Shown here one piece after another: positions 17,454-27,508 of a stretch of 64,000 nt of DNA (positions are counted from its first letter, which is position 1; each line of letters begins with the position of its first letter). The notes under the pieces are model-generated. The model saw only the letters and a program-made list of their open reading frames with translations, was not told the DNA's origin and searched no databases. This DNA is from MED-G20 sp038108155 (GTDB lineage Bacteria; Bacteroidota; Bacteroidia; Flavobacteriales_D; Parvicellaceae), in NCBI GenBank assembly GCA_038108155.1, contig JAYNHP010000002.1, positions 27,340-91,339 on the forward strand, read 5' to 3'. Made by a program: the position numbers and the translations under genes.

Positions 17454-20231
17454 ATGAGTTTATACCAGGATTACTTAAAAGAAATTGATTTGCGAAAAGA
17501 AGATGGGCTTCACCCAAAGCCAATTGAAGATGGAGAATTACTCAGTGAAATTATAGACCAAATAAAAGATGAAACTCACCAGTACCGAGACGATTCAATT
17601 AATTTCTTTATCTACAACGTCATTCCTGGAACTACAAGTGCGGCAGCAGTTAAAGCTAAATTTTTAAAACAAATCATCCTTAAAATCTTCTCCTTAGAAG
17701 AAATTACTCCAGCTTTTGCCTTTGAACTATTGTCTCACATGAAAGGAGGTCCTTCTATTGAAGTACTTCTAGATTTAGCTTTGAGTAACGATTCATCAAA
17801 TGCCAAACAAGCAGCTACAGTACTTAAAACTCAAGTTTTTCTTTATGAAGCGGATATGTCTCGATTGGAGGATGCATATAACAATGGAAATTCATTAGCC
17901 AAAGAGATTTTAGAAAGTTATGCAAATGCTGAATTTTTCACCAAACTACCAGCAGTTGAAGAAGAAATCAAAGTGGTTACCTATGTAGCCGGAGTTGGAG
18001 ATATATCTACAGATTTATTATCTCCTGGAAGTGATGCCCATTCTAGATCAGATAGAGAATTACATGGTAAATGTATGTTTGAGCACAATGTAGAACGTCA
18101 AAATGAACTACTAGCTTTAAAAGAAAAACATCCTGATAAAACTATCATGTTGATAGCTGAAAAAGGTACTATGGGTGTTGGATCATCAAGAATGTCTGGT
18201 GTGAATAATGTTGCTCTATGGATTGGAAAGCAAGCAAGTTCTTATGTTCCATTCATTAATATTGCTCCTGTAGTTGCTGGAACCAATGGAATATCTCCAA
18301 TTTTTCTTACAACTGTTGGTGTAACTGGAGGAATAGGATTAGATTTAAAAAACTGGGTTAAGAAAAAAGATGCAGATGGAAATACTGTGGTAGATTCAGA
18401 TGGAGAGCCAGTATTAGAAGAAGTATATTCTGTTAAAACTGGAACCGTTCTCACCATAAATACAAAAAAGAAAAAACTATATAATGGACCAACAGAACTA
18501 AGTGATGTTTCTGCCGCTTTTACTCCTCAAAAAATGGAGTTTATGAGAGCAGGAGGTTCATATGCAATTGTATTTGGAAAAAAATTACAAACATTTGCAG
18601 CCAAGACTTTAGGTATTGATATGCCTGTAGTGTTTGCTCCGTCCAAAGAAATTTCACATCCCGGTCAAGGATTAACAGCTGTAGAAAAAATATTTAATAA
18701 AAATGCTGTTGGAACAACTCCAGGTAAAGTATTACATGCTGGTTCTGATGTTCGTGTTGAGGTTAATATTGTAGGCTCACAAGATACTACCGGACTAATG
18801 ACTTCGCAAGAACTGGAGTCCATGGCCGCGACAATTATTTCGCCTATTGTTGATGGAGCCTACCAGTCTGGATGTCACACTGCATCTGTATGGGATAAAA
18901 AAGCACAGGAAAATATTCCTAAACTAATGAGGTTTATGAACGATTTTGGACTTATTACCGCTCGTGACCCGCTTGGAAAATACCATGCAATGACAGATGT
19001 GATTCATAAAGTCTTAAACGATCTTACTGTAGATGATTGGGCAATTATTATCGGTGGAGATTCTCATACTAGAATGTCTAAGGGAGTTGCTTTTGGTGCT
19101 GACTCAGGAACTGTTGCTCTTGCACTCGCCACAGGAGAAGCTTCAATGCCCATTCCAGAATCTGTTAAAGTTACTTTTAAAGGAGAAATGAGGCCTCATA
19201 TGGATTTTCGAGATGTCGTTCACGCTACACAATCTCAAATGCTAGATAGGTTTGACGGAGAAAATGTTTTTCAAGGAAAAATTATTGAAGTCCATATTGG
19301 TACTCTTCTTGCAGATAAAGCCTTTACTTTTACAGATTGGACTGCAGAAATGAAGGCAAAAGCCTCAATTTGTATTTCTGAAGATGATACCTTGATAGAA
19401 TCATTGGAGGTTGCTAAAAGTAGAATTAGCATAATGATAGAAAAAGGAATGGACAATAAATTACAAGTCCTTCAAAGTCTTTTAGACCGAGCAAATAAAA
19501 GAATTTCAGAAATTAAATCAGGAAAAAAACCTGCATTAAAGCCAGATTCTAATGCTAAGTACTATGCTGAATTTGAAGTAGATTTAGATATTATTGCTCA
19601 ACCAATGATAGCAGATCCAGACGTTAATAACGAAGATGTTTCTAAGAGATATACCCATGATACTATTAGACCACTTTCATATTACGGTGGAGATAAAAAA
19701 GTTGATCTTGGATTTGTAGGCTCTTGTATGGTTCATAAGGGTGATCTTAAGATTCTTGCCCAAATGCTTAGAAACTTAGAAGATATTCACGGTAAAGTTG
19801 AATTTCATGCCCCACTGGTAGTAGCAGCTCCTACTTACAATATTATTGATGAATTAACAGCAGAAGGTGATTGGGATGTATTACAAAAATACTCGGGTTT
19901 TGTATTTAACGATAGTGCTCCTAAAAATACTGCTCGTAAGAAATATGAGAATATGATGTATTTGGAGAGGCCAGGATGTAATCTTTGTATGGGAAATCAA
20001 GAAAAAGCTGAAAAAGGAGATACTGTTATGGCCACATCTACGCGGTTGTTTCAAGGACGTGTTGTTGCTGACTCTGACAGGAAAAAAGGAGAGTCCTTGT
20101 TGGCTTCTACACCAGTAGTTGTTCTTTCTGCAATTTTAGGTAGAACACCTACCATGGACGAGTACGAAAGTGCAGTAGTTGGTATCAATTTAACAAAGTT
20201 TGCACCACCTCAAAAAAGTTTGTGTTCTTAG
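17454..20231 (+). CDS. acnB: Aconitate hydratase B / 2-methylisocitrate dehydratase
   Basis: A 925-residue AcnB-type aconitase interconverting citrate and isocitrate in the TCA cycle. The N-terminal HEAT-like helical domain (about 1-160) and swivel region precede the iron-sulfur core. Cluster cysteines are visible in GSCMVHKGD (near 750) and CNLCMGNQ (near 843), with SRMSGVNN and GGDSHTRMSKG substrate-site blocks. An insertion-like Asp/Glu-rich loop (KKKDADGNTVVDSDGEP) lies near 303-319. It has its own promoter and no clear terminator. It is not adjacent to other TCA genes here. Confidence 0.97.
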   Translation: MSLYQDYLKEIDLRKEDGLHPKPIEDGELLSEIIDQIKDETHQYRDDSINFFIYNVIPGTTSAAAVKAKFLKQIILKIFSLEEITPAFAFELLSHMKGGPSIEVLLDLALSNDSSNAKQAATVLKTQVFLYEADMSRLEDAYNNGNSLAKEILESYANAEFFTKLPAVEEEIKVVTYVAGVGDISTDLLSPGSDAHSRSDRELHGKCMFEHNVERQNELLALKEKHPDKTIMLIAEKGTMGVGSSRMSGVNNVALWIGKQASSYVPFINIAPVVAGTNGISPIFLTTVGVTGGIGLDLKNWVKKKDADGNTVVDSDGEPVLEEVYSVKTGTVLTINTKKKKLYNGPTELSDVSAAFTPQKMEFMRAGGSYAIVFGKKLQTFAAKTLGIDMPVVFAPSKEISHPGQGLTAVEKIFNKNAVGTTPGKVLHAGSDVRVEVNIVGSQDTTGLMTSQELESMAATIISPIVDGAYQSGCHTASVWDKKAQENIPKLMRFMNDFGLITARDPLGKYHAMTDVIHKVLNDLTVDDWAIIIGGDSHTRMSKGVAFGADSGTVALALATGEASMPIPESVKVTFKGEMRPHMDFRDVVHATQSQMLDRFDGENVFQGKIIEVHIGTLLADKAFTFTDWTAEMKAKASICISEDDTLIESLEVAKSRISIMIEKGMDNKLQVLQSLLDRANKRISEIKSGKKPALKPDSNAKYYAEFEVDLDIIAQPMIADPDVNNEDVSKRYTHDTIRPLSYYGGDKKVDLGFVGSCMVHKGDLKILAQMLRNLEDIHGKVEFHAPLVVAAPTYNIIDELTAEGDWDVLQKYSGFVFNDSAPKNTARKKYENMMYLERPGCNLCMGNQEKAEKGDTVMATSTRLFQGRVVADSDRKKGESLLASTPVVVLSAILGRTPTMDEYESAVVGINLTKFAPPQKSLCS

Positions 20232-20276
20232 ATTTAGTGACTATTACTTTGCTTTTTTTCTTTAAATTACGTTGGA

Positions 20277-21707
20277 ATGCTATATGTTTTTAATATAAAT
20301 TTTTTGAAGAATTATTTTCCAATCTTTTTTCTTAGATTCTCTGCTGTAATCTTACTTTCTCTAAATATTCCCTTATTGAATGCACAAAATCCTTCTCTAG
20401 AAAATAATTCCTATGATTCTCTTTTTGTAAAATGGAACAATACTTTGGATGAAAACAAACATGCTCTTGCATTAAGCTGTCCAAAAATTGATACAGTTAG
20501 AATTGCTGTAATAGGACTGGGAAACCGTGGACAATCTGCATTAGCTAGACTCCCAAATATTCCAGGAGTTAAAATAGTTGCTATAGCCGATATTGACTCA
20601 AGTAAAGTAAATAATTCACACGAAAAATATTTTAAAAATTACCAACATAAAAAACCAGTAAAGTATTATGATAAAGAGGATTGGAAGATTATTTGTAAAA
20701 GAAATGATGTCGATTTAATTTATGTCTGTACCCATTGGGAATTGCATACTCCAATAGCAATTTATGCAATGAAAAATGACAAACACGTAGCAGTAGAAGT
20801 TCCAGCAGCGATGACAGTAAAAGATTGTTGGAAGTTGGTCAAAACAGCAGAGAAGACAAGAAAACACTGTATTCAATTAGAAAATTGTATGTATGATTTT
20901 TTTGAAATTACAGTATTAAATATGTCTCAAAACAATTTATTTGGTGATTTAGTCCATACAGAGGGTGCTTATATTCACGATTTACGAGCTTTAAATTTTA
21001 GCAATACCTATTACTGGAATCATTGGAGATTGAAGAATTTACAAAAAACAAATGGTAATACTTATCCAACCCATGGTTTGGGACCATTAGCACATTTACT
21101 AGATATTCATAGAGGAGATAAAATGACTTATTTAGTGTCTATGTCTAGTAATCAATATGGGTTAACTAAATATTCTGAAGAAAATTTTGCTCCTGAAAAT
21201 AAATGGAATAAAAATAGTTTTGAAAAGGGAGATATGAACACAACATTAATTAAAACAAACAACGGAAAGACTATAATGTTGCAACACGACGTGACCAGTC
21301 CTAGACCTTATTCAAGACTATTTACTATAAGTGGAACTAATGGCTTTGTTCAAAAATATCCAGTTAAATCTATGGCCTTTGAGCCCAAAGCTCATCGATC
21401 AATTAGTGTGGAGGACATCAACGATACACTTTCTAAATATGAACCTGCTGTAATCAAACAAATTAAAGATAAAGCAAAGGAAATAGGAGGCCACGGGGGA
21501 ATGGATTACATAATGGATTATAGATTAATTTACTGCCTAAGAAATGGACTCCCACTAGATCAAGATGTCTACGATGCAGCTGAATGGTCTTCGATTGTTG
21601 AGTTATCTAAAAAGTCAGTAAATAAGGGAAGTAAGCCAATAAAAATTCCAGATTTTACCAAAGGAAATTGGAAGTTATTGGATAAAGTAAATTATTTTTT
21701 GAAGTAG
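20277..21707 (+). CDS. Gfo/Idh/MocA-family oxidoreductase, GH109-like, exported
   Basis: A 476-residue protein with an N-terminal hydrophobic signal segment (about 15-37, ending near NAQN) rather than a Tat leader. The dinucleotide-binding fold is clear: VIGLGNRGQSALARL (about 78-92), then VAIADID. Later blocks (AVEVPAAMTV, YPTHGLGPLAHLLDIHRGD, GGHGGMDYIMDYRL) match the NAD-retaining glycosidase group GH109, alpha-N-acetylgalactosaminidases that keep NAD bound. Export with NAD as prosthetic group would fit removal of GalNAc from external glycans. The enzymatic specificity is a family inference. It begins 45 bases after acnB and ends four bases from the convergent SiaB-like gene. Confidence 0.85.
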   Translation: MLYVFNINFLKNYFPIFFLRFSAVILLSLNIPLLNAQNPSLENNSYDSLFVKWNNTLDENKHALALSCPKIDTVRIAVIGLGNRGQSALARLPNIPGVKIVAIADIDSSKVNNSHEKYFKNYQHKKPVKYYDKEDWKIICKRNDVDLIYVCTHWELHTPIAIYAMKNDKHVAVEVPAAMTVKDCWKLVKTAEKTRKHCIQLENCMYDFFEITVLNMSQNNLFGDLVHTEGAYIHDLRALNFSNTYYWNHWRLKNLQKTNGNTYPTHGLGPLAHLLDIHRGDKMTYLVSMSSNQYGLTKYSEENFAPENKWNKNSFEKGDMNTTLIKTNNGKTIMLQHDVTSPRPYSRLFTISGTNGFVQKYPVKSMAFEPKAHRSISVEDINDTLSKYEPAVIKQIKDKAKEIGGHGGMDYIMDYRLIYCLRNGLPLDQDVYDAAEWSSIVELSKKSVNKGSKPIKIPDFTKGNWKLLDKVNYFLK

Positions 21708-21711
21708 CAAA

Positions 21712-22272
21712 TTAAGCTTTAGTAACCTTAACATTTAATGATAGTATAGATAAATTATCGTCAATAGAAAAAGTTTTATAGTCAATTTTATTTTTTGACT
21801 TCATTGCCATAATTATAATACCCAGACCTGCTCCTCCTTTTTCGGATATTTGTCCATTAGTCAAAGTTTCTAAATAAAGTGTTTTTAGTTCTGGTCTTTC
21901 AAGAGTATTTAAATGATCAATGTTTTTAGATATCTTTTCAATATAATTGTTATCAATTAAATTGGAGAAATTACAAATAAAAGAATCTTCCATGTCATAC
22001 ATGTGAAAAAAAGAAATCTGATTGTTTTGTGGGCTAAATTCGCCATGATTTTTGATATTTTGAAGTCCCTCTATTAAAATATTAAAAATATTTTTAATAT
22101 TTTTTTTTGCAGCGCTAATTTCAAAAAGTTTGGACTCTGCTTTTTCACTGAGATTGGTGATGGTATCTGGTTTCATTTCTCCCAAATATGTAAGAAGAAG
22201 TTTTCCAGAAGCATCTTGAATTGCTTTTATGGAATTATTATATACATTATCTATAGATCCGTCAAAATCCAC
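21712..22272 (-). CDS. SiaB-like GHKL-fold protein (DUF6272)
   Basis: A 186-residue cytoplasmic protein that resembles SiaB-type kinases, which phosphorylate a STAS-domain partner in signalling switches. It carries an N-box-like ILIEGLQNIKNHG (about 65-77) and a G-box-like GGAGLGIIIMA near 152-162, consistent with a reduced histidine-kinase/anti-sigma ATPase fold. No STAS, PP2C phosphatase or diguanylate cyclase gene is adjacent, so the partner must lie elsewhere. It is followed upstream by the SirB1-like gene at a 74-base distance in the same direction. The family call is good; function here is inferred. Confidence 0.8.
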   Translation of the reverse strand: MDFDGSIDNVYNNSIKAIQDASGKLLLTYLGEMKPDTITNLSEKAESKLFEISAAKKNIKNIFNILIEGLQNIKNHGEFSPQNNQISFFHMYDMEDSFICNFSNLIDNNYIEKISKNIDHLNTLERPELKTLYLETLTNGQISEKGGAGLGIIIMAMKSKNKIDYKTFSIDDNLSILSLNVKVTKA

Positions 22273-22346
22273 TATTAATCTATTTTAATTAAATATATAT
22301 AATGTTTGTTAATGTTGCTATCTTTTTAATGATGAACTGCTAAAAT

Positions 22347-23225
22347 TTAATGATAAAGAGCAATGATTTCTTTAATATCACTTTTTAAAAGAACATTATC
22401 AGATTTTTTATAGCTAAAATTAAGATTGGTTAAAATTCTTTTGGTAATATGGCTGTATGGACAAGGTATATAGTAATATTCATTATTAATAACATTAATT
22501 TCTTGAATAAAGTCTTGAACATCATCGTGTTTTAAAACAACACCTTGGCTGAAGGGGTTTATATAAAACTTAACATCTTTTTTTGAGAATTTATAATTGT
22601 TTGGATATTGATGGTTTTCTTTAGAATTTAAATAACCTACTATAAAATGATTGGGTAAATTTATTCCCATTATCGGTAGATTTAATAGTCTTGCAAGTTC
22701 TATATACAAAATAGAATTAGTTAAGGGATTTCCTTTTTTGGTTTGTAATAACTTTCCAAAAGAAGAATTTTCTGGTGAATGGTAATTTTTTTTGTCCCCT
22801 CTAAAATTGTAATTATCATACAAAATATCATTTATAACACTTACTTTTTCAATTGGACTCATGCTGTCAGATAAATGTTTGGAAATATCTGATGCTATCA
22901 TACTTAATTCGTTTTGAATGTAAGATTTGGTAATATTTGGAAAAAAGTATTGATCAATTTGATTGACTCCATCAATTAAGTTTACTGGATGATGTATCCA
23001 ATCTTTGTGTTCCTTTAAAATTTTTGAAAGGCTTATTTCATGGGTTATTCCACTTATTCTAGATTTAAATACAGGGCCGTACTTATTTTCAAAATTTGCT
23101 TTTTCTAGGTAAGGTATACAATCTGGACCAAGTTCTAATAATTGACTTTTAATCTGGTTAAATATCATTTCATCAGGATCGTCAAGCAAGCTAACCAATG
23201 CATCTATTTCATTTCTACTTTTCAT
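22347..23225 (-). CDS. SirB1/transglutaminase-core-2 family protein
   Basis: A 292-residue cytoplasmic protein. The central part has the SirB1 hallmark, with SSFGKLLQTKKGNPLTNSIL (about 152-171) and INLPNHFIVGYL near 187-198 retaining the His of the papain-like fold. The nucleophilic Cys of true transglutaminases is not obvious; Ser sits in that stretch, as in many SirB1-like proteins. The N-terminal 80 residues look helical and HEAT-like (LVSLLDDPDEMIFNQI). The biochemical role of the family is unresolved. It lies in a leftward run after the nucleoside phosphorylase gene. Confidence 0.8.
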   Translation of the reverse strand: MKSRNEIDALVSLLDDPDEMIFNQIKSQLLELGPDCIPYLEKANFENKYGPVFKSRISGITHEISLSKILKEHKDWIHHPVNLIDGVNQIDQYFFPNITKSYIQNELSMIASDISKHLSDSMSPIEKVSVINDILYDNYNFRGDKKNYHSPENSSFGKLLQTKKGNPLTNSILYIELARLLNLPIMGINLPNHFIVGYLNSKENHQYPNNYKFSKKDVKFYINPFSQGVVLKHDDVQDFIQEINVINNEYYYIPCPYSHITKRILTNLNFSYKKSDNVLLKSDIKEIIALYH

Positions 23226-23287
23226 ACAAAGAATTAAAACTATCTAGTTGTACGCTATTTTTCTATAAAAGTTGTCAGAACTTAGAT

Positions 23288-24178
23288 TTAAATTCTTTTC
23301 AGTACTTTTTCTACCAAGTTTGCAACTGTTTTCTTGTAGTCCTCCGAAAACGTATTGGTAAATCTATTTCCTATCACTGCACAAACTGTGCATGAATGAT
23401 GTCCGAGTAAAGCACTCAATCCATACAAAGCAGATGTTTCCATTTCAAAGTTTAAAATTTTATGATTTTTATGTTCAAACCTTTTAAGAAATTCATTCAT
23501 ATCTGGAACCCTAGTATCCAATCTTAAACTTCTGCCTTGAGGTCCATAAAATCCATTTGCAGTTGCAGTAATTCCTTTATACATTCCCTTCCCAATTTTA
23601 TTTGCTAGTAATTCACTTCCCTTTACAAAGTAGGGTTTATTAGCATCATTTGGCCAAGGAGTCTGTTGTAAAAATGCCTTTTGAAGTGCTTTTTCTTCAG
23701 GTTCATACACTGGTTTGTAAAAGGAAAGTAATCCATCAAAACCCAGTCCAAAAGTAGATAAAACAAAAGTATCTACTGGAATTTCGTTTTGTAAAGCACC
23801 ACATGTTCCTATTCTTATTATTTCTAAGGAAGTATGTTTTCTTTTTATATTTTTTTTATAAAAATCTATATTAACTAGAGCGTCCAGTTCATTAATTACA
23901 ATATCTATATTGTCACAACCAATGCCTGTAGAAATTACAGAGATTCGCTTATTATTAATTAGTCCAGTATGAGTTACAAATTCTCTTTTAGATCTCTTAA
24001 ATTCTATTCTATCAAAATATTTTGAAATAGTTGGTACTCTTTCTTGGTCACCCACTAAAATAATTGTATGACCAATTTCATCGGGTTTCAAGTCTAAATG
24101 ATAAATTCTTCCTTCCTCAGTGATTATAAGCTCAGTTGGGGGAATAGCTTTATAGTTTGTATTAGCTTCTTGAAGCAT
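23288..24178 (-). CDS. Nucleoside phosphorylase, uridine-phosphorylase-like
   Basis: A 296-residue hexameric-type (family 1) nucleoside phosphorylase. Blocks seen are VGDQERV near 42 (phosphate loop), ISTGIGCDN, RIGTCGALQNEIPVD (about 122-136) and NFEMETSALYGLSAL near 244-258, where the Glu-Met-Glu triad binds ribose. It would phosphorolyse uridine or another nucleoside, complementing the family-2 purine enzyme at 6.5-7.3 kb and upp. Base specificity cannot be settled by eye. It ends 62 bases from the SirB1-like gene, and its start lies 26 bases after the stop of DUF4197. Confidence 0.88.
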   Translation of the reverse strand: MLQEANTNYKAIPPTELIITEEGRIYHLDLKPDEIGHTIILVGDQERVPTISKYFDRIEFKRSKREFVTHTGLINNKRISVISTGIGCDNIDIVINELDALVNIDFYKKNIKRKHTSLEIIRIGTCGALQNEIPVDTFVLSTFGLGFDGLLSFYKPVYEPEEKALQKAFLQQTPWPNDANKPYFVKGSELLANKIGKGMYKGITATANGFYGPQGRSLRLDTRVPDMNEFLKRFEHKNHKILNFEMETSALYGLSALLGHHSCTVCAVIGNRFTNTFSEDYKKTVANLVEKVLKRI

Positions 24179-24204
24179 TAACTAAATTTAGAAAAAATAA
24201 CTTC

Positions 24205-24969
24205 TCAAGGGTCTAAACTGCTGAAAACTTTTTTCAAAATATCTGTGGTTCTTTTCAATGGATTTTTTCTTATTTCCTTTTCTTGAATTGCTACCAATTT
24301 AAATAGCCCAAGAATTGCTCTCTCAGTAACATATTTATTTAAATCTGTTTCAATAGATTCTTTTCCTGATATTCTAGTGGATTGATTGTATTTTTTTACA
24401 AGAGGTTCCCAATAAGCAGTTAGTTTTACTTTTTCAATTGCCATTTTTACCTCAGGTAAAAATAACTTATATAGTTGGGTGTTGGTTTGTTCTTTTAAAT
24501 AATTGGTTGCTGCATTATCACTTCCTTTTAGTATTTTAAAACCATCACTTACTGACATATTTTTAATTGCATTTATAAAAATTGGCGCAGCTGTTTTACA
24601 AGCTTCTTCTGCTGCTTCATTAAGAGTTCTTTCAAATTTTTCCACTTTTGTATCTAAACCCCACTGCATAGCTTTATCTCTTACAGCTTTTGCTTCTGGC
24701 GGAAATGGTATTCTTATTAAATCGTTTTTTAGAAATCCACCAATTGAAGAAGCTTGCTCGGAACCTTTGTTTACACCAACATTTAATGCTTCTTTAAGAC
24801 CTTTTATAACTTGATCATTACTTAAAGTATTAGATACTTCTTTGTCTTGAGTCTGGATTTGAGATTTTACCTTATTGGATATCTTATTGATATTTATCTG
24901 TCCAATACAATGGCTAAACATGAAAATTGCACATGTTATTACCAAGGAAGATTTAATATTACTTTTCAT
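24205..24969 (-). CDS. DUF4197 family secreted protein
   Basis: A 254-residue protein with an N-terminal hydrophobic signal (about 7-22), probably periplasmic. The body matches DUF4197: GLKEALNVGVNKGSEQASS (about 59-77), IPFPPEAKAV and WEPLVKKYNQ. It is predicted to be mostly helical. The family is common in Gram-negative bacteria but has no assigned biochemical role. It is the first gene of the leftward run into the nucleoside phosphorylase, and it is divergent from cinA over 79 bases. Confidence 0.85.
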   Translation of the reverse strand: MKSNIKSSLVITCAIFMFSHCIGQININKISNKVKSQIQTQDKEVSNTLSNDQVIKGLKEALNVGVNKGSEQASSIGGFLKNDLIRIPFPPEAKAVRDKAMQWGLDTKVEKFERTLNEAAEEACKTAAPIFINAIKNMSVSDGFKILKGSDNAATNYLKEQTNTQLYKLFLPEVKMAIEKVKLTAYWEPLVKKYNQSTRISGKESIETDLNKYVTERAILGLFKLVAIQEKEIRKNPLKRTTDILKKVFSSLDP

Positions 24970-25048
24970 AAATTATTATTTAATGTTAAATATCAAAAAT
25001 TTTGCCAAACTAATTCTTATTATGAAAACTTAATTTTAATTTAACAGA

Positions 25049-26296
25049 ATGAAGTGCGAATTAATTTCTATAGGAGATGAATTGTTAATTGGACAAACAA
25101 TTAATACCAATGCTTCTTGGCTTGGAAAGCAACTAAATAATCTTGGTTTTACTATTGCGCATGGCTTGGTTATTTCTGATCAAAAAATAGATATTATTAA
25201 TGCTCTTAATCAAGCGGAAAAAAGATCTGATATTGTTATAATTACTGGTGGTCTTGGACCTACAAATGATGATATTACCAAATATACTTTAACAGAGTAT
25301 TTTAATACCACTTTAGAACTTGATAAAGAAATTGAACAAAATATAATTGATTATTTTACTAATAGAAATCTTCCAATTTTACAGACCAATAAAGACCAAG
25401 CTCTTTTACCAAAAGCTTGCCAAGTTTTACCCAACAGTAGAGGATCTGCTAGTGGAATGTGGTTTGAAAAAAACGGAGTAATTTTTATTTCTTTGCCTGG
25501 AGTTCCTTACGAAATGAAAGGAATTATGAAAGAACATGTTTTTACTAAGCTATTGGCTCTTAAAGGAGAAGGTAATGTAGTAATTAATAGAACTGTAAGA
25601 ACCCATGGAATGGGAGAATCTTTTTTAGCTGAGGTAATAAAATCTTGGGAAAATAATTTGATAAAAGACGATTTAAAACTTGCTTATTTACCATCTCCAG
25701 GAATTGTTAAATTGAGAATTTCAATTGTAGGAAAAGATAAATCTTCCTCTGAAAAAAAGTTAAATTATTACGTCTCAGAACTTATTAAGCTTATTCCAGA
25801 TCAAATATATGGTTATGGAAATGATTCTATGGAAGGCATTGTTGGAGAATTACTAAAAGAAAATAACAAAACCCTTTCTACAGCTGAGAGTTGTACAGGT
25901 GGTAATGTTTCTAAAATGCTTACAAGTATCAGCGGAAGCTCTTCATTTTTTAATGGAAGTATTATTTCTTATTCCAATCAATCAAAATCAGATTTATTGG
26001 ATGTAAATGAAAAAAACATTGAAAAGTATGGTGCAGTAAGCAAGCAAGTGGTGGAGCAAATGGCAGTAAACGTTAGGTTAAAGTTTAAGTCTGACTTTGG
26101 AATTTCAACATCTGGAATTGCAGGGCCAAGTGGGGGGACTAACGAAAAGCCAGTTGGAACTGTGTGGATAGCTGTAGCTAATAAAGATAAAGTGATTTCT
26201 AAAAAATTAAATTTAGGTTACAATAGAGAAAGAAACATTCATGTGTCATCACTTTCTGTTTTGAACTTGTTAAGATTAGAACTGTTAAAAAACTAA
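25049..26296 (+). CDS. cinA: CinA: nicotinamide-nucleotide amidase / competence-damage protein
   Basis: A 415-residue full-length CinA. The N-terminal MoCF-like (COG1058) domain has ISIGDELLIGQTINTNA and TGGLGPTNDD; the C-terminal PncC-like amidohydrolase domain has TAESCTGGNVSKMLTSISG (about 277-295) and GISTSGIAGPSGG. It deamidates nicotinamide mononucleotide for NAD recycling and may also have ADP-ribose pyrophosphatase activity. The last four bases overlap the convergent beta-barrel-like gene. nadC in this window shares the NAD theme but is 9 kb away. Confidence 0.95.
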   Translation: MKCELISIGDELLIGQTINTNASWLGKQLNNLGFTIAHGLVISDQKIDIINALNQAEKRSDIVIITGGLGPTNDDITKYTLTEYFNTTLELDKEIEQNIIDYFTNRNLPILQTNKDQALLPKACQVLPNSRGSASGMWFEKNGVIFISLPGVPYEMKGIMKEHVFTKLLALKGEGNVVINRTVRTHGMGESFLAEVIKSWENNLIKDDLKLAYLPSPGIVKLRISIVGKDKSSSEKKLNYYVSELIKLIPDQIYGYGNDSMEGIVGELLKENNKTLSTAESCTGGNVSKMLTSISGSSSFFNGSIISYSNQSKSDLLDVNEKNIEKYGAVSKQVVEQMAVNVRLKFKSDFGISTSGIAGPSGGTNEKPVGTVWIAVANKDKVISKKLNLGYNRERNIHVSSLSVLNLLRLELLKN

Positions 26297-27474
26297 AACT
26301 TTCTTAACCAAGAAATCATTGGAACTGGTGCAGAATTCAATCCGTTTATTTCATCATAATTAATGAATCCAGCTAAGGCAACTTGGAATGCTTTTTCATA
26401 CGATTGATTAAACCTCATAGCTGGCATTAATATAAAAGTAATATTTCGAGTAGTTTCTTTACTCAAAAAACCTTGTCCGTATGTTGCGATAAATGGAGTA
26501 GGCATGCCATTAGAATATCGGTTATAAATAATTGTTTTTTCTTTAGTTTCATAATCAACCTTTTGTTTTTCTGCAATAAAAATCATAGAATCAAATATAA
26601 AACTTGCTTTTTTCCCAATAGGAGCAATTCCAGAAATACCAATTACAGTTGCTAATTGTTGGTTTCTATAAAGATATCTGTCGTTAAAATTAGAAGTCCA
26701 GTTATAAAGCCCTAACGAATCTTCAAAAGCCATTTGAGCATTATAATCATCTTCAGGGATGAAATATGGATGATTTTGGTCATAAAAACTATAGGAATAT
26801 TTGTCACCAATTTCTCTAGCACCGCTCATAAAATCTGTGTTATTGGTTGGCCAATTAATATGAGCCAAACCAGCAGAAAAACTAATGTTAGAGGTTCTGT
26901 CACCAATTGTAATTGTCCCCCAATGCAAACCACCATAGGTCTGGCCTTGGTTGATATATCCGGAAGAACCCAATATACTTCCAATGGAAATGTGGAATTT
27001 ATTTTTACTATAGATTTGTTGCTTCAAAACCAACCCTATCGGACTTGCTATCCAACTTGCCATTACACCCAATGAAGTTTTATTTCCTACACTAAAATGA
27101 ACTTCTGGTCCATAAATATGAACTAGAGCATAGTTTTCATTTTTTTTAATTGGAAGAGCGTTGTTGGTAAAATAATATCTTGTAGTAAATGGTCCAGATG
27201 CTCTAAACTCTCCATTTTTATTACTTTTTACATTCTCATCTACTTTAGAAATAGAAGAAATTTCGGACTTATTTATATAAATTTTTCCAATAGTTTTTGT
27301 GATTAAAAGAATTTCTCTACCATCATCAGAAACTATTTCTCCAATATATTCACCCCCACTATTTTTTATTATAAGAACTAAGTTTTCTTTTTTTTCTTCA
27401 GACTCATTGGGAGTTTGTGCAGAAATCTGAAATGTTAAAAAAAGTAATATAATTAATGTGGTTAAATTTTTCAT
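26293..27474 (-). CDS. Secreted, probable outer-membrane beta-barrel protein, unknown function
   Basis: A 393-residue protein with a clean signal peptide ending at ISAQT. Residues 30-90 form a small domain (VLIIKNSGGEYIGEIVS, then KTIGKIYINKSEISSISK) resembling a short SH3-like or Hfq-like beta motif seen in other Bacteroidota barrel proteins. From about 100 onward alternating strands with Tyr, Gly and Asn, and repeated GxxG turns (SSGYINQGQTYGGLHWG), suggest a beta-barrel of about 8-12 strands. No enzymatic motif is visible. It overlaps the 3' end of cinA by four bases, and the ATG is 76 bases from the pyrophosphatase gene, with a hairpin in that gap. Confidence 0.7.
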   Translation of the reverse strand: MKNLTTLIILLFLTFQISAQTPNESEEKKENLVLIIKNSGGEYIGEIVSDDGREILLITKTIGKIYINKSEISSISKVDENVKSNKNGEFRASGPFTTRYYFTNNALPIKKNENYALVHIYGPEVHFSVGNKTSLGVMASWIASPIGLVLKQQIYSKNKFHISIGSILGSSGYINQGQTYGGLHWGTITIGDRTSNISFSAGLAHINWPTNNTDFMSGAREIGDKYSYSFYDQNHPYFIPEDDYNAQMAFEDSLGLYNWTSNFNDRYLYRNQQLATVIGISGIAPIGKKASFIFDSMIFIAEKQKVDYETKEKTIIYNRYSNGMPTPFIATYGQGFLSKETTRNITFILMPAMRFNQSYEKAFQVALAGFINYDEINGLNSAPVPMISWLRKF

Positions 27475-27508
27475 ATGGTGTAAATATACGCAATATACTA
27501 GGAAGGAG

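Noticed and set aside
24503..24814. Open frame of 103 codons on the + strand
   Set aside because: It lies opposite the DUF4197 gene, whose frame has family motifs; the antisense frame has none.
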